Part shown: piece after piece, positions 33,909 to 43,366 of the stretch
Layout: each line of letters starts with the position of its first letter
How positions within the stretch are numbered: the first letter of the stretch is position 1
NCBI GenBank assembly: GCA_003385605.1
Contig: QQUU01000086.1
Coordinates: 1 to 50,931, forward strand
Source of the DNA: Bacteroidota bacterium
Lineage (GTDB): Bacteria > Bacteroidota > Bacteroidia > Flavobacteriales > Schleiferiaceae
DNA length: 50,931 nucleotides
Direction of reading: 5' to 3'
Translations under genes and position numbers: made by a program
The notes under the pieces: generated by a model
The model's database searches: none
The model's input: only the letters and a program-made list of their open reading frames with translations
Told to the model about the DNA's origin: nothing

Positions 33909-35514
33909 GATGAGCCTTTGGGCCGTGATTGTGAGTGCAGGCGTACTGATGAGTGCGGCGGCAGGAGATCCGTTTGAAACGAGCAAGCAATTAGAGGTAT
34001 TTACCGCGGTGCTGCAACAGGTACAGGTGAATTACGTTGATGAGATCGGTGCAGAGCAGGCTGTCGGGAGTGCGATAAAGGGGATGCTGAAAGAATTGGA
34101 CCCGTATACCGTGTATTACCCAGAAGATAAGATTGAGGATGTTCGATTGCTTCAAACCGGCGAGTATGGCGGCGTTGGCTGTGTTATTCAAAAGATTGAA
34201 AAGGACATTTACATCTCTGATTTAAACAACAGCGGACCTGCGAAAGCTGCCGGGATTCAGGTCGGAGACATTATCAAAAAGGTAGACGATACGTCGATTG
34301 ACGATTTTTCTATTTCGGATGTGAGCTCCCTACTGAAAGGAACACCGGATAGCGAAGTTAAAGTGGTGGTCGAGCGCAGTGGCAAGGAAGAAGTCTTCAC
34401 CTTCAACCGTCAAAACATCACTTCTAAGGCGGTGCCGTTTTATGGTATGCGCGAGGACGGAATTGGCTACGTATACCTCGATGGATTTACAGCAAAAGCT
34501 TCTTCTGAGGTACGAAACGCTTTAGTGAGCCTCAAAAAACAAGATCCAAAAGGCATCATATTGGACCTGCGCGGCAATGGTGGCGGATTGCTCATGGAAG
34601 CCGTGAAGATTGTTAGTTATTTCAGCGATACCAAAGATACGATCGTGAGCACACGTGGTCGCGGAGGAGAAATCCAAGACGTATACCGCAAGGCGGCTAA
34701 GACCCTGTTTCCAGATCTTCCTTTAGCGGTGCTAGTGGACGACCGCAGTGCATCGGCATCAGAGATAGTCGCTGGGGCTATTCAAGATTTAGACCGCGGG
34801 GTCATCTTGGGTGAGAAGAGCTTTGGAAAAGGATTGGTACAACAGATTAAACCGCTGCCTTTTGGCGCTCAAATGAAGGTCACTGTTGCTAAGTATTACA
34901 CGCCTTCAGGACGCTGTATTCAAAAGGTTAATTACGATCGCGACGAGAATGGAAAGCGTACCAAGAAAGCGGCACAGAAGGAGTTTGCTACGGCCAGTGG
35001 TAGACCGGTGGTTGATGGCGACGGCATTCATCCAGATTCGACGTTGGCAGATGCCTACTATCCAGAATTTGTCAGCGCGATGAGCGCGAAGGGTCTGGAT
35101 TTGCGCTACGCAGCAAGCGTGATGGGCTCGATGGAAGGTGCTTCTCCAGATGCTTTTGCCCTTAGTGAAGTGCAGTGGACGGCTTTTAAAGAGTTTTTGA
35201 CCGACGAAGCCTTCACCTTTGAAAGTTTGGGCGAGCGAAAATTAAAGCAGCTGGAAAAGGCGGCATCAGAATTGGACTACCTGAGTGAAGAAGATATTCA
35301 AGACCTTCTTGCCAATGTTGAGCAGCGCAAAGGAAAAGTGCTCGAAAGCCAGCGTGCTGAGATTACCGAGTATCTAGAAGATTACCTCGTTCAAAAGCAC
35401 TTCGGTTTGGAAGGCACCTTGGAGCGTGGTTTAACGCGGGATGAACAAATCAACGCCGCAGCAAGTATTTTGCTTGAACAAGGTACGATGGACGCCCTTC
35501 TAGGCGTTAAATAA
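33898..35514 (+). CDS. S41 family C-terminal processing protease
   Basis: A 538-residue periplasmic serine protease (CtpA/Prc type). A signal peptide (about 1-22) is followed by a helical N-terminal domain, a PDZ domain (about residues 85-165: YGGVGCVIQKIEKDIYI, AGIQVGDIIKKVDD) and the protease core with ILDLRGNGGGLL, the nucleophile region DDRSASASEIVAGA and the Lys base in GEKSFGKGLVQQ. A helical tail of about 130 residues ends the protein. The frame is open 10 codons upstream; the start at 33898 puts the signal peptide at the N-terminus. It overlaps rnpA by 11 bases and is followed after three by the O-antigen ligase-like gene. Confidence 0.9.
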   Translation: MKNKMSLWAVIVSAGVLMSAAAGDPFETSKQLEVFTAVLQQVQVNYVDEIGAEQAVGSAIKGMLKELDPYTVYYPEDKIEDVRLLQTGEYGGVGCVIQKIEKDIYISDLNNSGPAKAAGIQVGDIIKKVDDTSIDDFSISDVSSLLKGTPDSEVKVVVERSGKEEVFTFNRQNITSKAVPFYGMREDGIGYVYLDGFTAKASSEVRNALVSLKKQDPKGIILDLRGNGGGLLMEAVKIVSYFSDTKDTIVSTRGRGGEIQDVYRKAAKTLFPDLPLAVLVDDRSASASEIVAGAIQDLDRGVILGEKSFGKGLVQQIKPLPFGAQMKVTVAKYYTPSGRCIQKVNYDRDENGKRTKKAAQKEFATASGRPVVDGDGIHPDSTLADAYYPEFVSAMSAKGLDLRYAASVMGSMEGASPDAFALSEVQWTAFKEFLTDEAFTFESLGERKLKQLEKAASELDYLSEEDIQDLLANVEQRKGKVLESQRAEITEYLEDYLVQKHFGLEGTLERGLTRDEQINAAASILLEQGTMDALLGVK

Positions 35515-35517
35515 CCG

Positions 35518-36726
35518 ATGACAAAACCACATTCGTACTTGCACATTACTGGCGGTATTGGCGCAGCCTTGCTCCCGTTCGCCTTTCCTTGGCTTAGTCC
35601 TGTATATGGACTGATCATTATGGCCTTGGGGGTGCTGGCTGCTGGTAAGAAGTATTTCCGGTTTGCCCCATTACTCTTGTTTGCCGTATTTACAGATTGG
35701 CAATGGCTCAGTACTACTTGGAGTGAATACAGCAGCGAAGGCTGGGGCGATGTCATCATGGTTTTGCCGATCACCGTTATGGGTGTTTTGATGCATGCCG
35801 TGCGACTAAAAGATCACCAAAGCTGGGTGAAAAGATGGATGGAAACTTTTGCCTGGGCGACGCTGGTAAGCTGGACCATCATCTTCTGCAAAAGTCTGTA
35901 CCTCAACGGTTGGGTCAACTATAAAGAATTTGAATTAGGAGGCCGATTGGGTGTTCATTTCCAAAGCCTTTACCTCATCGCCGCAGCACTCATTTTAGAG
36001 CGTAAAGTTTGGCGTAAAACCTATGGATTAAGTGCACTTCGAGGGGCCGCTGTGCTCTGGTTGTTGTTTGGGGTCATCGTATTAAGTGTTCGCATACACC
36101 TGTTACTGGTACCTGTGATTGTTTTGGGGAGGTTTGCAGAATTGGCCCTTAAAAACAGGGAACAACGCGGCAAGATTGTCGGTTTAGCAGTGGCGATATT
36201 GGCTGTAGGAGCCGTACTTATTACTGCGCTGCCGGGACCTCGAGGGCGCCTGGTAGATCTGCGCAACGAGATTCGAAGTATTGACGGTAAAGTGGATGGC
36301 AAACAGACCAACCACCGCATTTTTATTTGGCGTGAAGGCCTCAAAATCATTGCCGAACACCCCATAGTTGGTGTGGGTAATGGCGCTGGCGAATTTGAAC
36401 TGAACGAACGCCTGAGCAAGGTGGAGGCCAAGTTTTACCGTGGTAAACAGGCCTATACTCTTGACGAATTCATGTACGATTTCCATAGCATCTGGATTCA
36501 AAGCTGGGCAGAAGGCGGCATTGTCGCGGTCCTTTTATTGGCCGCCATCTTTTTGTGGGGCCTGCTGAAAAGTGCAGGCGTATTGCGTTACATCTGGCTG
36601 CTGGTGATGTTGAGTGGTACTACGGAGAGTTTGCTCGACAAGCAGGCAGGTGCGCTGCTCATTACCTTCATGGTCGGTTTAACGGCGCTTCAGAGCCTAA
36701 AAGAAAAAAGGGAACCACAATCGTAG
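35518..36726 (+). CDS. O-antigen ligase/polymerase-like membrane protein (Wzy_C)
   Basis: A 402-residue inner-membrane protein with about ten hydrophobic helices. The large loop between residues 250 and 325 has the Wzy_C/O-antigen ligase pattern: NHRIFIWREGLKIIAEHPIVGVGNG followed by DFHSIWIQSWAEGG. Such proteins join or extend surface polysaccharide chains. No glycan cluster surrounds it; it follows the S41 protease gene after three bases. Its substrate is unknown. Confidence 0.75.
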   Translation: MTKPHSYLHITGGIGAALLPFAFPWLSPVYGLIIMALGVLAAGKKYFRFAPLLLFAVFTDWQWLSTTWSEYSSEGWGDVIMVLPITVMGVLMHAVRLKDHQSWVKRWMETFAWATLVSWTIIFCKSLYLNGWVNYKEFELGGRLGVHFQSLYLIAAALILERKVWRKTYGLSALRGAAVLWLLFGVIVLSVRIHLLLVPVIVLGRFAELALKNREQRGKIVGLAVAILAVGAVLITALPGPRGRLVDLRNEIRSIDGKVDGKQTNHRIFIWREGLKIIAEHPIVGVGNGAGEFELNERLSKVEAKFYRGKQAYTLDEFMYDFHSIWIQSWAEGGIVAVLLLAAIFLWGLLKSAGVLRYIWLLVMLSGTTESLLDKQAGALLITFMVGLTALQSLKEKREPQS

Positions 36727-36734
36727 CTCCCTTT
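36702..36734 (-). terminator. probable terminator after the SPFH gene
   Basis: A 7-bp stem AAAGGGA/TCCCTTT (36707-36713 with 36728-36734) overlaps the end of the convergent ligase-like gene. Read on the minus strand it is followed by a T-rich run, fitting a terminator for the SPFH gene. The stem is short and the loop is 14 bases. Confidence 0.45.
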
Positions 36735-36757
36735 GAATATCACGTTTAATGAAACGT

Positions 36758-37705
36758 TTACTTCGTGGCGTCCTTCACGTCTTTAGCGGCTTTTTCCTTG
36801 GCTTCTTTGAGCATTTCCACACCCAACAATCCCGACTGAATTTCCGTCTGAAGATCGCCCACCGTTCCCGGCGAATAAGGCATAAAGATGGTGCTGACGT
36901 TGTTATCCGCTAGGCGGCTGATGGTATCGTAATGCTGGGTCATAAAGAGCATGTTCATCACGTGCTGACCAGTTGTACCTTCTTCCATGGCACCGCGTAC
37001 TTCCTCCACACTTTGCTTGAGACCGTTGGCGATGGCGATGCGTTGGTTCGCAATTCCCTCCCCTTGCAATTTCTTGCTTTCGGCTTCGGCTTCGGCGGCC
37101 GCAACGACCTTGATTTTTTCTGCCTCAGCGTATTCCTTCGCCGCCTCTTTCAAACGCTTGGCAGCATTGATTTCATTCATCGAATTCTTCACTTTGGCAT
37201 CTGGATCGATATCGGTAACGAGTGCTTTCACAATCTCATATCCGAAGCCTGAAATGGTCTCTGCCAATTCATTTTGCACCGCAACAGCAATCTTGTCTTT
37301 CTCGCTAAATACGTCGTCCAAGATGAGTTTGGGAACTTCGGAACGGATGGAGTCGAACACGTACGATTGGATCTGTGCTTCGGGATTGTCAAACTGATAG
37401 AACGCTTTGCGAATGCCTTCAACGTTGCCGGTAACAAAATACTGAACAGATACAATGAGGTTGACAAATACGTCGTCCTTCGTCTTGGTTTCGATGTTTA
37501 CCGGCAATTCACGAACACGAAGGTTCACCACGCCTGATTTTTGGTCAATGAATGGAATTTTGAACTGAAGACCGCTTTGGGCGATGCGTTGGAATTTTCC
37601 CAATCGCTCGATAACTACCGCGGTTTTTTGCTTGACGGTAAATACTGCTCGTGTGGCCAATAGAACGAGCAATCCGATGATTAATGGTGTGGTAATTAAG
37701 TCCAT
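36758..37705 (-). CDS. SPFH/band 7 (stomatin-like) membrane protein
   Basis: A 315-residue protein with one N-terminal membrane helix (about residues 4-22), an SPFH domain (about 25-190: VKQKTAVVIERLGKFQRIAQSGLQFKIPFID) and a long Ala/Glu/Lys coiled coil (about 185-225), ending in a tail with GTTGQHVMNMLFMTQHYD. This is the stomatin/paraslipin layout; such proteins form large membrane rings that organise or regulate proteases. The usual NfeD partner is not next to it. In the 90 bases upstream no promoter was recognised. Confidence 0.9.
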   Translation of the reverse strand: MDLITTPLIIGLLVLLATRAVFTVKQKTAVVIERLGKFQRIAQSGLQFKIPFIDQKSGVVNLRVRELPVNIETKTKDDVFVNLIVSVQYFVTGNVEGIRKAFYQFDNPEAQIQSYVFDSIRSEVPKLILDDVFSEKDKIAVAVQNELAETISGFGYEIVKALVTDIDPDAKVKNSMNEINAAKRLKEAAKEYAEAEKIKVVAAAEAEAESKKLQGEGIANQRIAIANGLKQSVEEVRGAMEEGTTGQHVMNMLFMTQHYDTISRLADNNVSTIFMPYSPGTVGDLQTEIQSGLLGVEMLKEAKEKAAKDVKDATK

Positions 37706-37795
37706 AAGGATGCGTTACGTTTAAGAGTTGATTGAACTTAGAAAGTACAACAAAAACTCCGTAATGCAGGGATCCACAGCGAATAAGTCTTCTCC

Positions 37796-40114
37796 CTAAT
37801 CCTTGATGTACAATCTTGGTACTCTGGGGCCAATTCCGGTAAGGACCTCATAGGAAATCGTTCCTGCTGCTTTGGCCAGATCTGAGGCACTTTGATGGGG
37901 GCCTAAAATTTCTACCTCATCGCCAGGGTGCACCTCCAAGCCACTTACATCCACCATACACATGTCCATGCACACCCTTCCCAGGATGGCACAGCGGTGA
38001 CCGGCGATATATACGGCACCTTTTCCACCAGATAACGCGCGAGACAGCCCGTCGGCATACCCCACGGGCAAGGTGGCGTATTTCATAGGTCTTTCGGCAG
38101 TGAAGGTAATCCCATAACCTACAGAATCGCCCGGCTTCAGATCACTGACCTGACTCACTTTACACTTCCAAGAAATGACTTCTTCCAAAGGCGCAATGCC
38201 TTCATAACTTCCTGCGCCGTATAACCCAATGCCCAAGCGCACCATATCGTGGGCGTCCTTAGAAAATCTATGGATGCCGTGCGTATTCAACACGTGCGCC
38301 ACAGCCCCTGGATATTGCGCCTTCACAGCCTTCGCCACCGCTTCAAAAGTGCCCAGCTGTTTGCGCGTAAATTCATCTTTAGATGCATCGTCAGCCGCAG
38401 CGAGGTGTGAGAATACACCTACCACTTCCACTCGAGGTTCTGTGGCCAATTCCTTCAACAATTCCTCCACCTTCTCGGGGGCAAAACCCAATCGGTTCAT
38501 CCCTGTATTGATCTTCAAATGGACCTTCAGCACCTCCGTCCTCTTTGCGCTGAGCCAAGTATCGAGCTGGTGAGAAGAAAACAACTCCACCTCTGTGCCC
38601 GCCGCAGCGAGCAGTGGCATCTGTTGTGGGTCTACATTAAGCACCAGTATAGGCATGGTAATTCCCCTTGCACGCAAGCTCAATGCCTCCTGCGCAAAAG
38701 CAACGCCGAGGTAATCGACATGCAGGTTTTGCAACCAACGGGCGACCTCTAAAGTACCCGACCCATAACTGGCCGCCTTGACCATGGCCATCACCTTAGT
38801 TTCTGGCGACAAATGCGCTTTGAACTTCTGCAAGTTGCGACGCATAGCGCTCAAGTTCACCTCTGCCCACGTACTGTGGTATTGGTCTTGCAGGGTTGCG
38901 GCGAATTGTTCCAATTTATAGGCGCGTCGGCCCTTCACCAATACGGTGGTTTTATTCAAATCCAAACCGGCGAAACTCGCGGTCAATTCCCCCACATCCT
39001 CTGGCTTTTCTACCCACCAAATGCGGTCCAAGCCGTACGTAGCTGCAAGCGCTTTGGCCTCTGTTGTTTTTTCCTCGCTACCAAGGTGGCTGAGCACCGC
39101 CCATTTTCTTGAAGTGGGTGCGCTGCTTACGAGCTCTTCCAACGCCCAGCGGAGGCTGCTTAAATCTGAACTGTAGGTATCCTCTAGCAAATAGCCGCCG
39201 TCCTTAGCACCACGCAATTGCATGCGCATTTCAAGCGGTTGTAGAAGCGAAAGTCTACGCTGCAGATCTTCCATAGAAGCACCCAGCAGCAATGCGCCGC
39301 CCAAGGCACTCAAGGCATTTTCTTTTTGATAATCGCCGCTAAACGGCCAATCTTCAATGGTATTCGGGTCCAATTCCTCCCCTTGCCCCCACACCAGTGT
39401 GCGCTCGGGGATTTTTAGCCCTAATTCTTGTGCCCACCTCAGCCATTTTCGGCCAATGACCAAGCTGTGGCAATGCTGAAACAGCTTGAACTTTTCCTTG
39501 AATTTCTGCTCGTCGCTTTCAAAATTCTCCCCGTGGGCATCGCCTAAGGTGGTAAAGATGCCAATGGTTGGGCGAACTAGTTCTTCATGGCGCTGCATGG
39601 CACCTACTTCATCTATACCCACCTCTACAAGGGCACTTTGGTGCTGATCCGTTAGAGCGCTCAAGGTTAATGGCACCCCTAGTTCACTGTTAAAGCTGGC
39701 GTGTGTGCGATGAATGTGCTCCGGGGCACCCAGCAGCTCATACAACCATTCCTTGACTACGGTTTTTCCGTTGCTGCCCGTAATGGCTACAACTTCGCCC
39801 GAGATCACCTCCCGCTGCTGCGCAGCCCAAGCCCTAAGGACCTCCAACGGTGCAGGGTGCACGATGAAACAGGTGGACGGGTGGTTTGCCGCACGAGAGG
39901 CGTCGCTACATATTACAGTGGTGGCACCGCGCGCGATGGCGCTGTCAATGTATTGGTGGCCGTCCGCGTGCGGTGTAGCGAGCGCTATAAAACACGTGGA
40001 TTGGGCACTGTGGATACGTCGGGAGTCGAAGGCGAATTGGGTGAATGATGCCTCCGAGGGGCCGTGCAAAGTTGCGCCGGCAAGTGTTGCAATATGTGCG
40101 GCTTTAATGGCCAC
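37796..40114 (-). CDS. murF-alr: MurF-alanine racemase fusion
   Basis: A 772-residue bifunctional cell-wall enzyme. Residues 1-405 are MurF, which adds D-Ala-D-Ala to UDP-MurNAc-tripeptide: P-loop [13 protein letters not shown] (113-118) and a central ligase domain. The usual NANP-type motif near residue 312 reads DTYSSDLSS. Residues 412-772 are alanine racemase, a PLP enzyme making D-Ala: the PLP Lys is Lys446 ([11 protein letters not shown]), with the catalytic Tyr region [12 protein letters not shown] and [13 protein letters not shown]. This fusion is characteristic of Bacteroidota and couples D-Ala supply to its use. Its start overlaps the tdk end by 11 bases. Confidence 0.93.
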   Translation of the reverse strand: MAIKAAHIATLAGATLHGPSEASFTQFAFDSRRIHSAQSTCFIALATPHADGHQYIDSAIARGATTVICSDASRAANHPSTCFIVHPAPLEVLRAWAAQQREVISGEVVAITGSNGKTVVKEWLYELLGAPEHIHRTHASFNSELGVPLTLSALTDQHQSALVEVGIDEVGAMQRHEELVRPTIGIFTTLGDAHGENFESDEQKFKEKFKLFQHCHSLVIGRKWLRWAQELGLKIPERTLVWGQGEELDPNTIEDWPFSGDYQKENALSALGGALLLGASMEDLQRRLSLLQPLEMRMQLRGAKDGGYLLEDTYSSDLSSLRWALEELVSSAPTSRKWAVLSHLGSEEKTTEAKALAATYGLDRIWWVEKPEDVGELTASFAGLDLNKTTVLVKGRRAYKLEQFAATLQDQYHSTWAEVNLSAMRRNLQKFKAHLSPETKVMAMVKAASYGSGTLEVARWLQNLHVDYLGVAFAQEALSLRARGITMPILVLNVDPQQMPLLAAAGTEVELFSSHQLDTWLSAKRTEVLKVHLKINTGMNRLGFAPEKVEELLKELATEPRVEVVGVFSHLAAADDASKDEFTRKQLGTFEAVAKAVKAQYPGAVAHVLNTHGIHRFSKDAHDMVRLGIGLYGAGSYEGIAPLEEVISWKCKVSQVSDLKPGDSVGYGITFTAERPMKYATLPVGYADGLSRALSGGKGAVYIAGHRCAILGRVCMDMCMVDVSGLEVHPGDEVEILGPHQSASDLAKAAGTISYEVLTGIGPRVPRLYIKD

Positions 40115-40694
40115 TCTTTTGTGCGTTCAATTCATTGTAGACCGAGCGACTCACCGGTTCGTATTCACCGTGTTCGCCCAGCATAAAGGTTTGGTCTCCT
40201 TCCACGATGCGGTAGGAGAAGTGTGCAGGACCACCGGTGCGGCGGCAAATCGCGTGAAGCTTGGTCACATATTCTGCAGTGGCAAGTAGGTTGGGCATGG
40301 GTCCGAATGGGCGGCCCTTAAAGTCTTTGTCTAGGCCTGCGATCACTACGCGCTTTCCTTGGTTTGCGAGGGCATTAGCAACCTCTACGATGCCTTCATC
40401 GAAGAATTGGGCCTCGTCGATACCTACGACCTGAACGTCGTCTGCCAACAGGAGCATGTTCGAGCTGTTGTCGATGGGTGTCGAAGGAATGGAGTTTTTG
40501 TCGTGGCTCACCACCTCTTGTTCGTCGTAACGAATGTCTGAGGCTGGCTTGAAAATTTCGACTTTCTGTCCCGCGATCTGGGCACGGCGCATGCGGCGGA
40601 TTAATTCCTCCGTCTTTCCACTAAACATAGGACCACATACTACCTCGATCCAACCGCCTTTTTGTTGGTTAAATTCTATACCGCTTTGAAACAT
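40104..40694 (-). CDS. tdk: thymidine kinase
   Basis: A 196-residue type II (TK1-like) thymidine kinase for deoxynucleoside salvage. P-loop at residues 21-28 (GPMFSGKT), then [13 protein letters not shown] (catalytic Glu region), a [14 protein letters not shown] loop and the lasso region with [15 protein letters not shown]. The zinc-lasso cysteines of many TK1 enzymes are reduced to one here; the same seems usual in Bacteroidota homologues. It is co-transcribed with murF-alr. The nucleoside transporter at 17892-19184 could supply its substrate. Confidence 0.93.
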   Translation of the reverse strand: MFQSGIEFNQQKGGWIEVVCGPMFSGKTEELIRRMRRAQIAGQKVEIFKPASDIRYDEQEVVSHDKNSIPSTPIDNSSNMLLLADDVQVVGIDEAQFFDEGIVEVANALANQGKRVVIAGLDKDFKGRPFGPMPNLLATAEYVTKLHAICRRTGGPAHFSYRIVEGDQTFMLGEHGEYEPVSRSVYNELNAQKSGH

Positions 40695-40757
40695 GAGAAC
40701 AGATTAATGCTACTTTGGCGTTAAAGGTAGATAATATCACAGCTAGAGGAAAGGTTT

Positions 40758-41567
40758 ATGAAGAAGAGAACGCAGATTGAAGCAGAATTGGCCCAATTGG
40801 CCCTAGAAATAGGAGGTAAGAGTCATTCAGAGGCGGCAAAAGCCGTACTCGATCTGTATAAAGGTTTGGCTTTACTCGAGGCCGAAGAAACCATTGAACA
40901 ACAACTTGCCGCTGCGCAGCAGGATATGCAATCTCAACTTCGTGCGAAGATTGCAGAACTTCAATCTGAAGTCAGTGTTCCTGAGATCGATGTACCTACA
41001 CCTGCTCCTGAGGCGCCTGCAGCAGCTGCTCCTGCAACGACTGAAGCTCCTGAGGAAGAGGACAACCAACTTTCACTGGTAGATGTCGCTGAAGAGATCG
41101 AAAAAGAAGAAGCTGCAAAAGCTGCTCAAATTCAACCTGAAGAAGTAGAAGCAGAAGAACCTGTACTTAAATCACGCGAAGACCGCACTGTATTTCAATT
41201 GGACGAAGCCGTTGAACCGGCACCAGCGGCACCTGAGCCTCCGTCGGAGGAAATTGCTGAGCCAGTGATGGTGAAGAGTGAAAGTGTCGCCGAAAAGGCG
41301 CAAAGCACTGAAAAGAAAAGTTTGAACGATCGATTGGCAGGTGGTGCACTAAAGTTTGGGCTGAATGATAGAATTGGCTTTGTAAAAGATTTATTTGACG
41401 GATCGGCTGAAGATTTCAACCGCGTTGTGAGCCAGCTTAATACCCTAGGCAGCCTTGGGGAAGCGCAAGATTTCTTGACTACACATATTGCACCGGAATA
41501 CGGCTGGGCAGATAACGAGGAAACCGCAGAGCGCTTTATGGCGGCGGTAGAACAACGCTTCGGGTAA
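40758..41567 (+). CDS. conserved Bacteroidota protein with acidic Pro/Ala-rich linker
   Basis: A 269-residue cytosolic protein. The N-terminal 75 residues form an Ala/Gln/Glu-rich coiled coil. Residues 78-185 are a low-complexity Glu/Pro/Ala linker (runs of PAPEAPAAAAPA). The last 75 residues form a compact helical domain (SLNDRLAGGALKFGLNDRIGFVKDLFDGSAEDFNRVV ... PEYGWADNEETAERFMAAVEQRFG) that I recognise as recurring in Bacteroidota hypothetical proteins, without a known function. An A/G-rich stretch (GAGGAAAGG) lies five bases before the start, unusual in this window. It lies two bases before rsmI. Confidence 0.7.
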   Translation: MKKRTQIEAELAQLALEIGGKSHSEAAKAVLDLYKGLALLEAEETIEQQLAAAQQDMQSQLRAKIAELQSEVSVPEIDVPTPAPEAPAAAAPATTEAPEEEDNQLSLVDVAEEIEKEEAAKAAQIQPEEVEAEEPVLKSREDRTVFQLDEAVEPAPAAPEPPSEEIAEPVMVKSESVAEKAQSTEKKSLNDRLAGGALKFGLNDRIGFVKDLFDGSAEDFNRVVSQLNTLGSLGEAQDFLTTHIAPEYGWADNEETAERFMAAVEQRFG

Positions 41568-41569
41568 TT

Positions 41570-42271
41570 ATGTCTGCAACGCTGTACGTCGTACCCACCC
41601 CTGTGGGCAATTTGGAGGACATGACCTTTCGCGCCATTACGGTACTGAAAGAGGCGGACCTCATCTTGGCCGAAGATACCCGCACCACGGGAAAATTGAC
41701 GTCGCATTTTGGGATTGAAACGCCCAAACAGAGCTTTCACATGCACAACGAACACAAGGTCGTGGAGCGCTACATCAGCCAGATTCTGGCGGGCACCACC
41801 ATTGCCTTAGTGAGTGATGCAGGTACGCCGGGGATTAGCGATCCTGGATTTCTCCTGATACGCGCTGCCGCAGAGGCAGGCATTGAAATTATAACCCTGC
41901 CGGGCGCCACAGCATTTGTTCCGGCGCTTGTCAGCAGCGGCTTGCCGTGCGATACCTTTTATTTTGAAGGGTTCCTACCGCCAAAAAAAGGCCGACAAAC
42001 CAAGCTTCAAAACATTGCAGCGGCCACCTCAACGGTGGTGCTCTATGAAAGTCCACATAAAATCATCAAAACCCTCGGGCAAATTGTCGAATTTTGTGGG
42101 AGCGACCGCCCAGTAGCCCTGTGCCGTGAAATCTCAAAGAAGTTTGAGGAGTGTATTCGCGGAAGTGCCAATGAAGTATTGGCCCAGGTAGAGGAGCGCG
42201 GTGGCGTGAAAGGAGAATTGGTCCTTATCATAGGAGGACTGACCAAACAACAAGCCAAGGAAAAGGGTTAA
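41570..42271 (+). CDS. rsmI: 16S rRNA (cytidine-1402-2'-O)-methyltransferase
   Basis: A 233-residue SAM-dependent tetrapyrrole-methylase-fold enzyme that 2'-O-methylates C1402 in the ribosomal P site. Motifs: LYVVPTPVGNLEDMTFRA at the N-terminus, LAEDTRTTGKL, the SAM loop SDAGTPGISDPG, TLPGATAFVPALVSSGLPCDTF, and LYESPHKI near residue 160. The protein is shorter than E. coli RsmI (about 286 residues), lacking part of the C-terminus, as is common in this phylum. The gene lies six bases before the DAHP synthase gene. Confidence 0.93.
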   Translation: MSATLYVVPTPVGNLEDMTFRAITVLKEADLILAEDTRTTGKLTSHFGIETPKQSFHMHNEHKVVERYISQILAGTTIALVSDAGTPGISDPGFLLIRAAAEAGIEIITLPGATAFVPALVSSGLPCDTFYFEGFLPPKKGRQTKLQNIAAATSTVVLYESPHKIIKTLGQIVEFCGSDRPVALCREISKKFEECIRGSANEVLAQVEERGGVKGELVLIIGGLTKQQAKEKG

Positions 42272-42277
42272 TTACGT

Positions 42278-43366
42278 ATGACTTCCATCAAAGCACAATC
42301 TATCGAGCAGTGGTTCGACACCAACGATAGCGGTCCATTATTGATCGCCGGTCCCTGCAGTGTGGAAAGTCCTGAGCAGGTGCTTGAAACGGCCCAACAA
42401 ATTCGTGCGAATGCACCCATCTCTCTATTAAGAGGTGGCGTATGGAAGCCGCGCACAAAACCCGGCTCGTTCGAAGGTGTGGGCGCCGAAGCCATGCGCT
42501 GGCTCATTGATGCCGGTAAAGCCATTAACACCCCAACTACTGTTGAAGTAGCCAACGCCGAACATGTGGAACTCGCCCTTAAGGAGGGGGCCGATGTCCT
42601 CTGGATTGGGGCACGCACAACTGTGAACCCGTTTTATGTCCAGGAGATTGCAGAAGCACTGAAGGGCGTGAACATCCCCGTGCTTGTTAAGAATCCAATT
42701 CATGCTGAGATTGGCCTATGGGCGGGTGCTATTGAGCGCTTTCAAAAGGCGGGTACCAAGCGCATTGCAGCTGTACACCGTGGATTCTTCTCAACGGCCA
42801 AGAGCATCTACCGGAACGAACCAGAATGGCAGCACAGTTTTGATTTGCGTGCCTTGATGCCTGAGATAAAAATCATCTGTGACCCTAGTCATATTGCGGG
42901 AGACCGCAGCCTCATTAAAGAAGTAAGTCAAGTGGCCATGGACCTGGGAATGGAAGGTCTGATGATTGAGACGCACCGCGACCCAGATTGCGCCTTGAGC
43001 GATGCCAAGCAACAGATCACCCCGGCCAAGCTGGGCGAGATTATACGCGAGTTAAAAATTCACACCGAGGTACCGCTTCAGCCCAATGCAGAGCTAGCCA
43101 CCCTACGCGAAGCACTCGATGTCTTGGACGATGCCATTGTGGATGTACTCCAAAAGAGATTTGCCAAGGTCAAGGACATCGCTGCCATCAAAGAGCGCGA
43201 GGGACTGAGTATCTTCCACATGGAACGGTGGTTAAAATTGGTCCAAGAGCAAACTTCTAAGGCGGAAGGCAAAGACATGTCGCCGGCGTTCATTCATGAG
43301 CTCTTCGCATTAATCCACAAATACAGCGTGGATTATCAAACTGAACTGATTAAAAAAGATTCCTAA
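42278..43366 (+). CDS. DAHP synthase-chorismate mutase fusion
   Basis: A 362-residue bifunctional enzyme of aromatic amino acid synthesis. Residues 1-265 are a DAHP synthase of the short (I-beta/KDPG-like) type: IAGPCSVES, RGGVWKPRTKPGSFEGVG, WIGARTTVNPF, VLVKNPIH and CDPSHIAGDR. Residues 270-362 are an AroQ-type chorismate mutase (LREALDVLDDAIVDVLQKR ... IAAIKEREGL). In other bacteria such fusions let prephenate or chorismate regulate the first step. It shares one base with recJ (TAATG). Confidence 0.93.
   Translation: MTSIKAQSIEQWFDTNDSGPLLIAGPCSVESPEQVLETAQQIRANAPISLLRGGVWKPRTKPGSFEGVGAEAMRWLIDAGKAINTPTTVEVANAEHVELALKEGADVLWIGARTTVNPFYVQEIAEALKGVNIPVLVKNPIHAEIGLWAGAIERFQKAGTKRIAAVHRGFFSTAKSIYRNEPEWQHSFDLRALMPEIKIICDPSHIAGDRSLIKEVSQVAMDLGMEGLMIETHRDPDCALSDAKQQITPAKLGEIIRELKIHTEVPLQPNAELATLREALDVLDDAIVDVLQKRFAKVKDIAAIKEREGLSIFHMERWLKLVQEQTSKAEGKDMSPAFIHELFALIHKYSVDYQTELIKKDS

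Noticed and set aside
41195-41755. 186-codon open frame antisense to the linker protein and rsmI
   Set aside because: Low-complexity product that mirrors the Glu/Pro/Ala-rich gene on the other strand.
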